NCBI GenBank assembly: GCA_000155435.1 | Contig: DS990262.1 | Span: 145,175 to 209,174 of the forward strand | DNA from: Clostridiales bacterium 1_7_47FAA | GTDB taxonomy: Bacteria > Bacillota > Clostridia > Lachnospirales > Lachnospiraceae | DNA: 64,000 nucleotides | Direction of reading: 5' to 3' | Shown: piece by piece, positions 35,984 through 43,756 of the stretch | Layout: every line of letters begins with the position of its first letter | Numbering within the stretch: the first letter of the stretch is position 1 | Position numbers and translations under genes: made by a program | The notes under the pieces: generated by a model | The model's database searches: none | Told to the model about the DNA's origin: nothing | What the model saw: the letters and a program-made list of their open reading frames with translations, nothing else

Positions 35984-36290
35984 CTGTGTTTAAGCGACTT
36001 ATAAAACCAATCAGCATAATCAGATCGTCATCTGACATCTTTCTCATTCCGTCCAAAGCCTTCTTGATAAGCTGAGGGTTATTTTCCTGTGCATCAAAAA
36101 ATTGAAGCGGCGTGATTTCAAAATACTCACAGATGTTGAGAAACTGCTTCATAGACGGCATAGAACGCCCAGAAGAAATCGCCTGAATATAGCTTCTGTT
36201 CTGCCCTAACTCCATGCTCATCTGATATTCTGAAACGCCTTTTTTCAATCGTAATTCTGTGATTCGATTGCGGATAAATTCTTCGTCCAT
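35976..36290 (-). CDS. XRE-family HTH regulator
   Basis: 104 residues, the only clear minus-strand gene. The helix-turn-helix is LRLKKGVSEYQMSMELGQNRSYIQAISSG (about 10-40), followed by the MPSMKQFLNICEYFEITP linker helix. The start at 36290 has GAGGTG six bases upstream. It is divergent from the SLOG gene, and a near-perfect palindrome sits between them, so autoregulation is likely. Confidence 0.85.
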   Translation of the reverse strand: MDEEFIRNRITELRLKKGVSEYQMSMELGQNRSYIQAISSGRSMPSMKQFLNICEYFEITPLQFFDAQENNPQLIKKALDGMRKMSDDDLIMLIGFISRLNTEN

Positions 36291-36349
36291 ACGCTCACCT
36301 CTCTGCTCTTTTAGCATAGCAGAAAGCAATTCTTGATACTTCGTATGTG

Positions 36350-36373
36350 TTGTGTTATAATTTTATAATACAA
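36350..36373. promoter_or_regulatory. Palindrome between divergent xre and SLOG genes
   Basis: TTGTGTTATAA-TT-TTATAATACAA has one mismatch between its 11-base arms. The AT-rich region 36340-36430 also contains three TGCGTAAT/TGCGTTAT-like words. It is a plausible operator for the XRE regulator controlling both directions. Confidence 0.45.
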
Positions 36374-36447
36374 CCTTTATACGCATTATTATTTGCGTTA
36401 TTTTTGCTTTATATGCGTAATCACGGCGGTTATCAAGGGTGATTTAT

Positions 36448-36990
36448 ATGAATCAGTATGCCTGCGCCATTACCGGCCACAGACCAACAAGATTTTGCTT
36501 TGGATATAATGAGGAAGATCCCCTATGCCAAAAATTAAAAGAATGTCTCCTGGAGCAGTTTCGGATACTCCATGACGAGAAATTTGTCCGTACTTTTTTT
36601 GTCGGCGGTGCTCTTGGTGTGGATATGTGGGATGGAGAACAGCTGCTGACATTGAGAGCACAAACGGGATACAAGGATATTAAAATTATCGTTGTAGTTC
36701 CCTTCATCGGCTATGACTCTAAATGGCCGGATCAGAGTAAACATAGATTGAAAAAGCTGATCCAAAACGCAAACGATTCTATTGTTATTTCACATTCTGC
36801 GGATGTTTCCAGTTATAAAAAAAGAAATTATTATATGGTCGATCATGCAGAGTACCTTATCGGTGTGTTTGATAATCAGAAAAAGCTGCGTTCAGGCACA
36901 GCACAGACAGTCAACTATGCCTTGCATCAGGGAAAAGTAATCACTCTGATCCATCCAGACACTATGGAGATAACAGCCCCTGCGCCTTAA
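36448..36990 (+). CDS. SLOG-family protein (DUF1273/YpsA-like)
   Basis: 180 residues. Starts MNQYACAITGHRPTRF; a glycine-rich nucleotide-binding stretch FFVGGALGVDMWDGEQLL lies near 52-70, and IIVVVPFIGYDSKWPD and GTAQTVNYALHQGKVITLI follow. This is the Rossmann-like SLOG fold of the DUF1273/YpsA type, proposed to bind nucleotide-derived ligands and common in phages and ICEs. The ATG at 36448 follows AAGGGTGA. Single gene after the divergent regulator. Confidence 0.85.
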   Translation: MNQYACAITGHRPTRFCFGYNEEDPLCQKLKECLLEQFRILHDEKFVRTFFVGGALGVDMWDGEQLLTLRAQTGYKDIKIIVVVPFIGYDSKWPDQSKHRLKKLIQNANDSIVISHSADVSSYKKRNYYMVDHAEYLIGVFDNQKKLRSGTAQTVNYALHQGKVITLIHPDTMEITAPAP

Positions 36991-37031
36991 CAAATTCACA
37001 AAAATTTTTCATTAGCATTTCCAACAAAATA

Positions 37032-37060
37032 TTTTCATTGAAGGGGTGCTGTGATATAAT
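37032..37060 (+). promoter_or_regulatory. Promoter candidate for the immunity array
   Basis: TTTTCA, a 17-base spacer and TATAAT lie 224 bases upstream of the first array gene. The leader 37061-37283 contains a GC-rich stretch ending in GGGGCTTTTTTATT, which could act as an attenuator. A 76-codon frame here lacks a ribosome binding site and is not called. Confidence 0.5.
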
Positions 37061-37283
37061 AAGATATAAAACTACGCTCAGAATAAATGGTGCCGCTATG
37101 AACAAATATATTGGACAGCAATTTGCTGCTTTAAGATACGAAAAAAATATTTTGGTTGTTGAAGAAACTACATCTGCTGGTGGATGCGGCTCCTTCAACG
37201 CGGCTTCTTCATGTCCTGCGTCAGCCTGTCTTTATGACAGTGCGGCGTGGGGCTTTTTTATTGCCTGAAAGGAGTATGAGAAC

Positions 37284-38399
37284 ATGAGTCTGAAATATAC
37301 CTGCCCCAGCTGTGGAACCCCATTGGGTTATGAGGGATTGTGTTGGAAATGTAAGTGCGAGCAAGAACGGCAAGCTGCTCTGGCCTGGATGCCGGAACAA
37401 ATTGTCGAAAAACAAAGAAACTTGATACAGAACATCCAGAGGCTGGCTGATATGGAGGACCCAGAGTTCGCCGACTTTTGGCAGCTGCTTGGCTACCATG
37501 ATGCCATCACCCCGGAGATTCAGCGAGTGGCACTGGCCGCAGAGGTGTTCTGGCCCTGTGAGATCTATTATCATGCTCCCGCCGATGTGCGGGATGGTCT
37601 GATCCATGCGCTGTTGTCCGCAGAATATTCCAGCGCGGCCTCCAACCTGATGAGTTGCCTTGCTATGCAAGGAGATGACAAGGCAATGGAGACTCTGCTG
37701 GAGCTGGAGCGAAATCCCCGGCCCTGGCGCAAGGGCCTCTATGTAGACCCATCCAGCTATGCGCAGATCGGAGGCTGGACCTTCGACAAGGAGGGCCAGA
37801 GAATCCGACTGGGCTTCGATACCTGCTATCCTATGGTCAAGGGAACCACTGGCGAGAAATCTCCCGTCCGCATTGGCCGGGCACGGGAGGACACATGCCC
37901 CCACTGCGGCGGGCGGATGGTGGATATTTTGGTGCTGGATGGCCGGGATGAGCGGCTCCGGTTCCTGGGGCTGGATGGTATCCTGACTGCCACCTGCTGC
38001 CCCAGCTGCGTGGGATTCCTCAAAGGCCCCGCCTTCAACCGGTTCGCTCTGGATGGCGGCGTGGAGGTCTTTCCCTCCGAACTCTTTGACGGCACGGAGA
38101 AGACGGATTGCTATGTCAGTCCCGAGGAGTACAAGGCCCTCACGGAAAATCCCTTTGTGCTGGGCGAAGCGCCCGTGCCCCTGTTTTACGGTGCGGCCTG
38201 CCAGGATGTGAACACGGTGGGTGGCTTTGCCAACTGGGTACAGGACGCGGAATATACGACCTGCCCCCACTGCGGGAAACCTATGAAATATCTGGCCCAG
38301 ATTCAGTGGGATACGGTGTTTGACTGTGCGGAGGGCACGCTCTATGTGGAATTCTGCCCGGACTGCCATATCGTGTCCATGCAGCACCAGCAGACCTGA
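37284..38399 (+). CDS. Zinc-ribbon / YwqG-like (DUF1963) protein
   Basis: 371 residues. An N-terminal zinc ribbon (CPSCGTPLGYEGLCWKCKC) is followed by a helical repeat-like part (about 45-150). The C-terminal part, about 155-371, resembles DUF1963/YwqG: FPSEL-type turns, GGFANWVQDAEYTTCPHCGK and PMKYLAQIQWD, with further CPHCGG and CCPSC pairs. YwqG-like proteins occur with polymorphic toxin and immunity loci. First gene of a 20-kb co-directional array; AAAGGAG precedes the ATG. DUF1963 membership is probable, not certain. Confidence 0.65.
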   Translation: MSLKYTCPSCGTPLGYEGLCWKCKCEQERQAALAWMPEQIVEKQRNLIQNIQRLADMEDPEFADFWQLLGYHDAITPEIQRVALAAEVFWPCEIYYHAPADVRDGLIHALLSAEYSSAASNLMSCLAMQGDDKAMETLLELERNPRPWRKGLYVDPSSYAQIGGWTFDKEGQRIRLGFDTCYPMVKGTTGEKSPVRIGRAREDTCPHCGGRMVDILVLDGRDERLRFLGLDGILTATCCPSCVGFLKGPAFNRFALDGGVEVFPSELFDGTEKTDCYVSPEEYKALTENPFVLGEAPVPLFYGAACQDVNTVGGFANWVQDAEYTTCPHCGKPMKYLAQIQWDTVFDCAEGTLYVEFCPDCHIVSMQHQQT

Positions 38400-38460
38400 A
38401 AAAGTCGCACGGTATGAAAAGAGAAATACCAGCAGGTATTTGCGTAAGGAGGCGTCCACT

Positions 38461-38739
38461 ATGTGCGAGCACTGCCGAAACATTCAAACATGGAGAAAAT
38501 TTGACGCCCCAAAGGACTATCTGGCCTGTATTGCTTACATTCAGCAGTTGGTGTCGGAGGGGGAATTTGAACTGATGCAAGAGGAATCCACCTGCCCACT
38601 GGAGAAGGTAAAGACAGAGGATGGCTGGGCAGACGAAATTATGGCTCACATGATTAGGTGCAAGCACTGCGGCCAGATCTTCACCTGTGTGGTCAACACC
38701 TGGCGAGGCAGCGAACACTTCAGAAAAGGCAAGGGATAA
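38461..38739 (+). CDS. Small zinc-ribbon protein
   Basis: 92 residues: MCEHCRNIQTWRKFDAPKDY, then EESTCPLEKVKTEDGW and IRCKHCGQIFTCVVNTWRG. Two CxxC pairs bracket a short helical core. AAGGAGG precedes the ATG by ten bases. Part of the immunity-like array; I do not know a named family. Probably cytosolic. Confidence 0.75.
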   Translation: MCEHCRNIQTWRKFDAPKDYLACIAYIQQLVSEGEFELMQEESTCPLEKVKTEDGWADEIMAHMIRCKHCGQIFTCVVNTWRGSEHFRKGKG

Positions 38740-38757
38740 CACAGAAAAGGCGGTGAA

Positions 38758-39270
38758 ATGATGAATCAGACAGAAGAAACAAAACTGCTGGAGCAGATTG
38801 AGGAGTGGAATGATGCGGACGAGTTCTCACGATGTATTGAGGCCATCGAGGCTATCCCGGAGCAGGAGCGAGATTATTTGCTAACCGTCAAGTTGAGTCG
38901 GGCTTACAGCAATCTGGCGGTCCTGGGAGATCATGGAGAGCACGGAACCGACAGTGAAGTGGACGGAAATCTCATCCAGCACGCCATCCGACTGCTGGAG
39001 TCCGTTCGCACCCAGGGAGAAAACGACCCTTACTGGAACTCCCGGATGGGCTATTCCTGCCTGATGGCATACCGTTCCGCCGCCATCGCCTATGAATACG
39101 CAAAACGCTGGCTGTCCCTGGTCCCGGATGACCCAGCCGCCCAAAAACTGGTTCGGGACTGCGAGGAATATCTGGAGGAGGAAAAAGCTCTGGAGCTGGA
39201 TTTAAAAGAGCGGGAGGAAATCATCCGAAAGGAAACTCCCGATGATGTAAAAAAGGGGGGGTATCTGTAA
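38758..39270 (+). CDS. Tetratricopeptide-repeat protein
   Basis: 170 residues of TPR-like helices: LLEQIEEWNDADEFSRCIEAI, YLLTVKLSRAYSNLAVLGD, WNSRMGYSCLMAY, YAKRWLSLVPDDPAAQKLV. The same module occurs twice inside the 2071-residue protein at 45251 (residues 286-415 and 812-948), where wording such as WNDEDEYTRCIQALNAIP is nearly identical. It may scaffold other immunity proteins. AAAGGCGG precedes the ATG; the stop abuts the next ATG. Confidence 0.8.
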   Translation: MMNQTEETKLLEQIEEWNDADEFSRCIEAIEAIPEQERDYLLTVKLSRAYSNLAVLGDHGEHGTDSEVDGNLIQHAIRLLESVRTQGENDPYWNSRMGYSCLMAYRSAAIAYEYAKRWLSLVPDDPAAQKLVRDCEEYLEEEKALELDLKEREEIIRKETPDDVKKGGYL

Positions 39271-39504
39271 ATGAACAGCGAACAGATCACAGCATTTTTA
39301 CAAGAGCATTGGTACATTGCCTCGGTGCTCATCGGGGCCGTGATTTTGTTTGGAGCGATCCGCAACTGGAACTGGCTCTGCGACCCCACTGGTACGCGGG
39401 ATGCCCATCGACACAGCAGAGGATACCGGCGTGTGGTTTTCTTTCTGCTGGGTGTCCTCTTGATTGTGGTGAGTATCTGGGGATTTGTGCTGAAATTGAA
39501 ATAA
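39271..39504 (+). CDS. Imm17-like two-helix membrane protein
   Basis: 77 residues with two membrane helices (about 14-28 and 52-75) flanking the loop NWNWLCDPTGTRDAHRHSRG. This matches the Imm17 family of small membrane immunity proteins predicted to protect against membrane-active or surface-acting toxins. It starts immediately after the TPR stop codon. Confidence 0.75.
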   Translation: MNSEQITAFLQEHWYIASVLIGAVILFGAIRNWNWLCDPTGTRDAHRHSRGYRRVVFFLLGVLLIVVSIWGFVLKLK

Positions 39505-39515
39505 GAGGTATATCT

Positions 39516-40019
39516 ATGAAACTGAATTGTAAACGCATTGATTTTACATATACACCCGGTGAGGAAATCTTCAACTTTCCCGAGGAATCGGGACTACCCT
39601 TTATCTTCGATGTAGAGGAAGAACTGACCGGCGATCCTGCTGTCATGGATGCGGTGGGAGAAATGCTGGATGAGGCGGAGAAATTGGCGGAGAAGGCCAA
39701 AGCCGCCATCAAAGCGGCGCTGGCGGACGAGGACAGCCGCTACCATAGCGTTGTGACCTTTTTCATGGAGTTCCACCGAGACGAGGTAGGCCCGGATATT
39801 GCGGCGGAACTCTTTCCGGGAACCGACCCGGCCAAACTGTCCTTTGCTGAGATGGTTGACTTTTTGAAGCTCAAGCGGTTCGGCAGTCTGGTGGATAGCG
39901 AGATGAACCAGCAAGTTTTCATTCTGGATCTGTCCTTTAACCCGGAGATTACCGACGAACTGATGGTAATCTACTTTGATTTGAACAAGGAGATTTTCTG
40001 TATCACACATGAGAGCTGA
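39516..40019 (+). CDS. DUF2004-like protein
   Basis: 167 residues starting MKLNCKRIDFTYTPGEEIFNF. A helical segment (VMDAVGEMLDEAEKLAEKAKAAIKAAL) is followed by VVTFFMEFHRDEVGPDIAAELF and the C-terminal VFILDLSFNPEITDELMVIYFD. This layout resembles DUF2004, a family seen in toxin-immunity neighbourhoods. The start at 39516 follows AAGAGGT. Assignment is tentative. Confidence 0.6.
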   Translation: MKLNCKRIDFTYTPGEEIFNFPEESGLPFIFDVEEELTGDPAVMDAVGEMLDEAEKLAEKAKAAIKAALADEDSRYHSVVTFFMEFHRDEVGPDIAAELFPGTDPAKLSFAEMVDFLKLKRFGSLVDSEMNQQVFILDLSFNPEITDELMVIYFDLNKEIFCITHES

Positions 40020-40055
40020 GCGTGACTGACATACACGAGGAAAGGAGCAATCCCT

Positions 40056-40382
40056 ATGAAAGCATTTGACCCCAATTACAAGCTGCTGGACGAGATGTAT
40101 CAGGACAATTACTATCCCACTTTTCTGGTGGACAAGGTAAAAGACGAGCTTCAGAAGGTCATCGCCCTGCTGGAGAGTGGCGAAACCGACACCGAAGTGG
40201 TGCAGGAAACGCTGGACGAGGCGGTCTGCGGCATCAATGATCTCCAGGAGGAGTTTGACGAGCACGACAGCGAGATCGAAACGGTGGCACGGGAATGTAT
40301 CGCGGCAACCGTGGCCTACATTCTGGAGTGGTTTGGCATTCCTATTGACACCGAGGAGGCCATCCGGGAACGGGACTGGTGA
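40056..40382 (+). CDS. DUF5713-like protein
   Basis: 108 residues: MKAFDPNYKLLDEMYQDNYY, PTFLVDKVKDELQKVIALLE and a helical, acidic C-terminus ending EEAIRERDW. The YYPTFLVDKVKD block is typical of DUF5713, a small all-helical family common in immunity arrays. AAAGGAG precedes the ATG. Confidence 0.75.
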   Translation: MKAFDPNYKLLDEMYQDNYYPTFLVDKVKDELQKVIALLESGETDTEVVQETLDEAVCGINDLQEEFDEHDSEIETVARECIAATVAYILEWFGIPIDTEEAIRERDW

Positions 40383-40387
40383 ACCCT

Positions 40388-40602
40388 ATGGCAGAAAAAG
40401 AACTGGCCCTTTGTGATGAGTGCGGAAGCCTGTTTTTCAAAGGCTCCTCACAGATGATGGGGCTGTGCCAGAATGTGCCCATGTTCTCTATGGCTACCCG
40501 AATTGTGACCATCATTTTCAGGATGGCCGGTGTGTGAACTGCTATTGGGACGGCTCAAAGAGTGTGTACATCAAGAAACAGAATCAACAGGAGGAAACTG
40601 AT
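40388..40602 (+). pseudogene. Frameshifted zinc-ribbon segment
   Basis: From ATG 40388 one frame reads MAEKELALCDECGSLFFKGS and MMGLC, then loses sense and stops at about 40537. One base over, the neighbouring frame continues PECAHVLYGYPNCDHHFQDG, RCVNCYWDGSKSVYIK and runs without stop into the DUF4241 gene. Adding one C in the CTGTGCCAG run near 40465 would give a continuous four-cysteine-pair zinc ribbon fused to, or overlapping, DUF4241. It is a one-base deletion, or a sequencing error. Confidence 0.6.
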
Positions 40603-41334
40603 ATGCCTACAACTGAATGGCTGAACAAATACGAAGCAATCAAGGATAAATTGACCTGTAAAGATGACTTGGAGGCCCATTTCACAGAGAAAGTGATTGG
40701 GAACATGGCGGTGGATGTGCTGGACATCGGCACCGTCCATTTCCCCACCGGGCAGATTTTCGCCTGTGATCCGCTGGTGGAACTGGAGGACACTCTGCCG
40801 TTCCTTCAAACGATCCCCGCCGGAACTTATCCCGTAAAAATCTGCGTGGTGCCCAGCGAACAATACGGCGACCGCTATGCCTGCGTCAAGGTGGAGGTTT
40901 CTCAGGAAAAGCCTGTCCGCTATGAGCTGGGCATGGTGGGCAACGAGGATCTGGACGAGGAACTGGGAGAGGACGAGTATTTTGGCTTTGGCGTAGACGC
41001 CGGGATGGGCTGTGTCGCGGACATCCAGACCCAGGCGGCCTTCAAGGCATACTGGGCCAAGCGTTTAGAAGAAGACCCGGACATCGACCCCTACAACGAC
41101 CTGTTCTGCGATCTTCTGGAAGAAAACGCCAAAGCCTACCCCAAATATCAGGGGGACTGCGGCGACTGGCTCAACTGGACAGTGCCGGGCACGGACTGCA
41201 ACCTGCCCATCTTTGCCTCCGGCTGGGGGGATGGTTACTATCCTGTCTACTTCGGGTATGACGCCAAGGGCAAAATCTGCGCCGTGTATGTGCGGTTCAT
41301 TGACATTGAAGCCAGTTATCGAGAGCAGGATTAA
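40603..41334 (+). CDS. DUF4241 protein
   Basis: 243 residues from ATG 40603 (CAGGAGG eight bases upstream). DUF4241 signature: GTVHFPTGQIFACDPLVELE, FLQTIPAGTYPVKICVVPSE and YFGFGVDAGMGCVADIQTQA, ending NLPIFASGWGDGYYPVYFGYD. The family is all-beta and frequent in predicted immunity operons. If the frameshift upstream is an artefact, the protein would instead carry an N-terminal zinc ribbon of about 70 residues. Confidence 0.85.
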   Translation: MPTTEWLNKYEAIKDKLTCKDDLEAHFTEKVIGNMAVDVLDIGTVHFPTGQIFACDPLVELEDTLPFLQTIPAGTYPVKICVVPSEQYGDRYACVKVEVSQEKPVRYELGMVGNEDLDEELGEDEYFGFGVDAGMGCVADIQTQAAFKAYWAKRLEEDPDIDPYNDLFCDLLEENAKAYPKYQGDCGDWLNWTVPGTDCNLPIFASGWGDGYYPVYFGYDAKGKICAVYVRFIDIEASYREQD

Positions 41335-41361
41335 AAATGTGACAGAACAAAGGAGAACACT

Positions 41362-41802
41362 ATGAAAGACCTTTGCCAATACGGAAACCGGCCGGAGGAC
41401 GAATGGGAAATCTTGCCCTGGATACCTGACCCGCGTCCGCCCTTCAAAATCTGGGTGAAGCCGGAGCAGATCGCGCCATTCTTTCTCATTCCCCACCACC
41501 CCTATGCGCTCTCCCTTCTGCTGAAAATCAACAATGGATTCCGGACGGAAGTATTCCGTCGGCTGGGACTGACTGGAAGCAGCGGAGACTGGGAGCGGCT
41601 GGTCCGGGGCGTGATCCAGGAGTTCGAGGAAAATAACAGCGGCGTGGATCTGTTTCACTTCGACTCTGACGAGGATGTGTTCTGCGTGTACTCCCAATAC
41701 ATCGACGATTTGATGCTACTGTCCAAAATGATCTGGGCGGCCTGTGACAATGAAAAAATGATGGGGATGTATCTGAACATGAGCGAGGTTGCGAAAGCAT
41801 GA
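41362..41802 (+). CDS. Imm51 family immunity protein
   Basis: 146 residues. The core APFFLIPHHPYALSLLLKIN, TEVFRRLGLTGSSGDWERLV and FDSDEDVFCVYSQYIDDLML follows the Imm51 pattern. Family members are predicted cytosolic antitoxins for nuclease-type polymorphic toxins. AAAGGAG precedes the ATG; the stop overlaps the next ATG. Confidence 0.8.
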   Translation: MKDLCQYGNRPEDEWEILPWIPDPRPPFKIWVKPEQIAPFFLIPHHPYALSLLLKINNGFRTEVFRRLGLTGSSGDWERLVRGVIQEFEENNSGVDLFHFDSDEDVFCVYSQYIDDLMLLSKMIWAACDNEKMMGMYLNMSEVAKA

Positions 41803-42062
41803 AAGATTTGACCACTCAAACAGGGATTATAGTAAAATGCAGTAAAACGGCCATTGAATTTTTCCAAAATGCTCAATCAGTGGATTTCTTCTCTGCACTG
41901 GAAATTCCGAAGGAATTCCAAGACATAGCGGTTGAGTTTTATGATTTGATTATGGAAAACGATCATCTCGCGGCCTTGCTGGGCTGTCGCGGCAATTATG
42001 ATATTGCAATACAGATAGATGAGGTAACCGGCACCATGACGGGGTGGCATTGGTTCAAATGA
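41799..42062 (+). CDS. Hypothetical 87-residue protein
   Basis: 87 residues beginning MKDLTTQTGIIVKCSKTAIE with a C-terminus GNYDIAIQIDEVTGTMTGWH. It overlaps the Imm51 gene by four bases, suggesting coupling. AT-richer than its neighbours. No family recognised; its size and position suggest another immunity-like protein. Confidence 0.65.
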   Translation: MKDLTTQTGIIVKCSKTAIEFFQNAQSVDFFSALEIPKEFQDIAVEFYDLIMENDHLAALLGCRGNYDIAIQIDEVTGTMTGWHWFK

Positions 42063-42072
42063 GGGAAATGGA

Positions 42073-42372
42073 ATGATGGAGTACATCAAGCTTTTTGGGG
42101 AGGACGCACCGGAGGGAGAACCGTCGGTGATCCTCTATGAAGTGGATACAGAAAATGAGCGGCTGGCCCTCCGCTCCATTGACATCTTTGCAGATGGCCG
42201 CACCCGCAATATCCCTGACCTTTACGACGGCGCCATCGAGATCACGCCGATCCCCACCGTGGAGGAATTGAACGCCCATGTCTGGGGTGAGGAGTTCCAC
42301 GCCTGCGTCATAGAGCAGGCGGAATTTGAGGCCGCCTGGGAAAGCCACACCTATGATGGAGCGTTAAAGTAG
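42073..42372 (+). CDS. DUF6881-like protein
   Basis: 99 residues: MMEYIKLFGEDAPEGEPSVI, LYEVDTENERLALRSIDIFA and VEELNAHVWGEEFHACVIEQ. This is the DUF6881 pattern (EYIKV start, YSEV/E-type strand, FRDGR-type turn). These proteins are single compact domains common in immunity arrays. GAGGGA lies upstream of the ATG. Confidence 0.75.
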   Translation: MMEYIKLFGEDAPEGEPSVILYEVDTENERLALRSIDIFADGRTRNIPDLYDGAIEITPIPTVEELNAHVWGEEFHACVIEQAEFEAAWESHTYDGALK

Positions 42373-42387
42373 CCAGGAGGAGACACT

Positions 42388-43338
42388 ATGAACAAACCTA
42401 TAAAAGCCAAAAATCTGCCGTTGTTCTCCATCATTGACCTGGACCAGCTGCGCCGGGAAAAACATCTGGAGGGCACAGAAGTGACAGACTTTTTCACGGC
42501 AAGGGATGGAAAAGTCTATCTTCTCATGGAACAGCCGTCCGAAACACAGGGTAAGGACTGGCTCAGCACTCCTTCCACCTATACCGCAGTGGAAATCCAG
42601 CTGGATTGGGCGGAACAGCGGGTGCTGGAAACGACGCTGTTTCCTCTTGGCCTCTTGAAGTTCCAGTTTCATTATTTGCGGCCCGCAGGTGATCACTTCC
42701 TCCTGCTGGGGGCAAGATGCGCCTATCGGGAAAACGGCCCCGACCAGAACGCCTGGATCGTCAGCCGGGACGGAGCTGTGCTGTCCCGTTTCTGCCTGGG
42801 GGATGGCATTCAAGACTGTGTGGTAAAAAAAGATGGCACCATCATTACCAGCTACTTTGACGAAGGTGTATTTGGTAATTACGGTTGGGATGAACCTCTG
42901 GGTGCTTGCGGCCTGATTGCATGGACATCGGAGGGAACTCCTCTCTGGAAGAATGAGAACTATTCCATCTATGACTGCTACGCCATCAGCCTGGACGAAG
43001 AAGAAAACCTGTGGTTTTATTATTACGATGAATTCCGGCTGGTGCGGACGAACTTCAAAGAGGACTTTGTATTTGAACTGCCAATCGAAGGAAGCGGAGC
43101 TTTTTCTGTTGCCCCGTCCGGCAATACCTTCCTGTTTCAAGGCGGATACCAGCAACGGGATAAATTCTACTTCCTTACCGCTCATGGTGATCACCTTGGG
43201 AAAAAACAGGAGGCTATTCCCACCTGTGACGGAAACAAGGTCGCTGTGGAGCAGTGCAGCCTGCTTCGCAGCCGGATGTTGTTCCTTGGAAAAGATGGTG
43301 TGCTCTATGGAGGTATTTGGGGGAGCGATGGCCAATGA
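42388..43338 (+). CDS. Beta-propeller-like hypothetical protein
   Basis: 316 residues, mainly beta. Recurrent short units such as DGKVYLLMEQPS, DHFLLLGARCAYRENG, KDGTIITSYFDEGVFG and EENLWFYYYDEFRLV suggest a WD/NHL-like propeller. GVFGNYGW and LGACGLIAW occur in related proteins of immunity-like clusters. No signal peptide. CAGGAGGAG precedes the ATG. The next gene overlaps its stop. Function unknown. Confidence 0.65.
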   Translation: MNKPIKAKNLPLFSIIDLDQLRREKHLEGTEVTDFFTARDGKVYLLMEQPSETQGKDWLSTPSTYTAVEIQLDWAEQRVLETTLFPLGLLKFQFHYLRPAGDHFLLLGARCAYRENGPDQNAWIVSRDGAVLSRFCLGDGIQDCVVKKDGTIITSYFDEGVFGNYGWDEPLGACGLIAWTSEGTPLWKNENYSIYDCYAISLDEEENLWFYYYDEFRLVRTNFKEDFVFELPIEGSGAFSVAPSGNTFLFQGGYQQRDKFYFLTAHGDHLGKKQEAIPTCDGNKVAVEQCSLLRSRMLFLGKDGVLYGGIWGSDGQ

Positions 43339-43745
43339 AACAGTCTGATATTTATACCGAGGCTCTGACCTGTCTGCGCTCCATCCTTCTGGCAGACCAT
43401 CCAGAGTTCCAAAACTGGATCGACTGGTTGGAGCGGGACATTCAGGACTGGAACCAGCGGCGGGAGGTTACCCATCATCTTCGGGCATACGGTGGTATGG
43501 GCTCATTCAATGATCTGCCCAGTATGCGCGGAAATCACGACTACATTTTTGACTTTCTAAAGTCTGTGTGCTATGCCTTCGGCCATCTTTATGGCAAACG
43601 GGAAGGCATTTCTCCGGAGGTATTGATGGCGGAGTGCCTCCACGATGTAGAGCAGGCAGCCTATCACCCCCATAAGGCACTGAACCAAGCCATTGCCCAG
43701 CACTTGATGCAGGGCGATTTACAGGAAAACCTGGATAGGCTGTAG
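43335..43745 (+). CDS. DUF6966-like protein
   Basis: 136 residues from ATG 43335, overlapping the previous stop. NWIDWLERDIQDWNQRREV followed by HHLRAYGGMGSFNDL is the recognisable DUF6966 block; a helical C-terminus follows. Small cytosolic protein, frequent in immunity clusters. Upstream frame extension to 43254 lacks a ribosome binding site and is not used. Confidence 0.7.
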   Translation: MKQSDIYTEALTCLRSILLADHPEFQNWIDWLERDIQDWNQRREVTHHLRAYGGMGSFNDLPSMRGNHDYIFDFLKSVCYAFGHLYGKREGISPEVLMAECLHDVEQAAYHPHKALNQAIAQHLMQGDLQENLDRL

Positions 43746-43756
43746 GAGGACTTGTT

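Noticed and set aside
37038..37268. 76-codon open frame before the immunity array
   Set aside because: No ribosome binding site, odd composition (cysteine/alanine/serine-rich end) and overlap with the promoter and attenuator-like leader.
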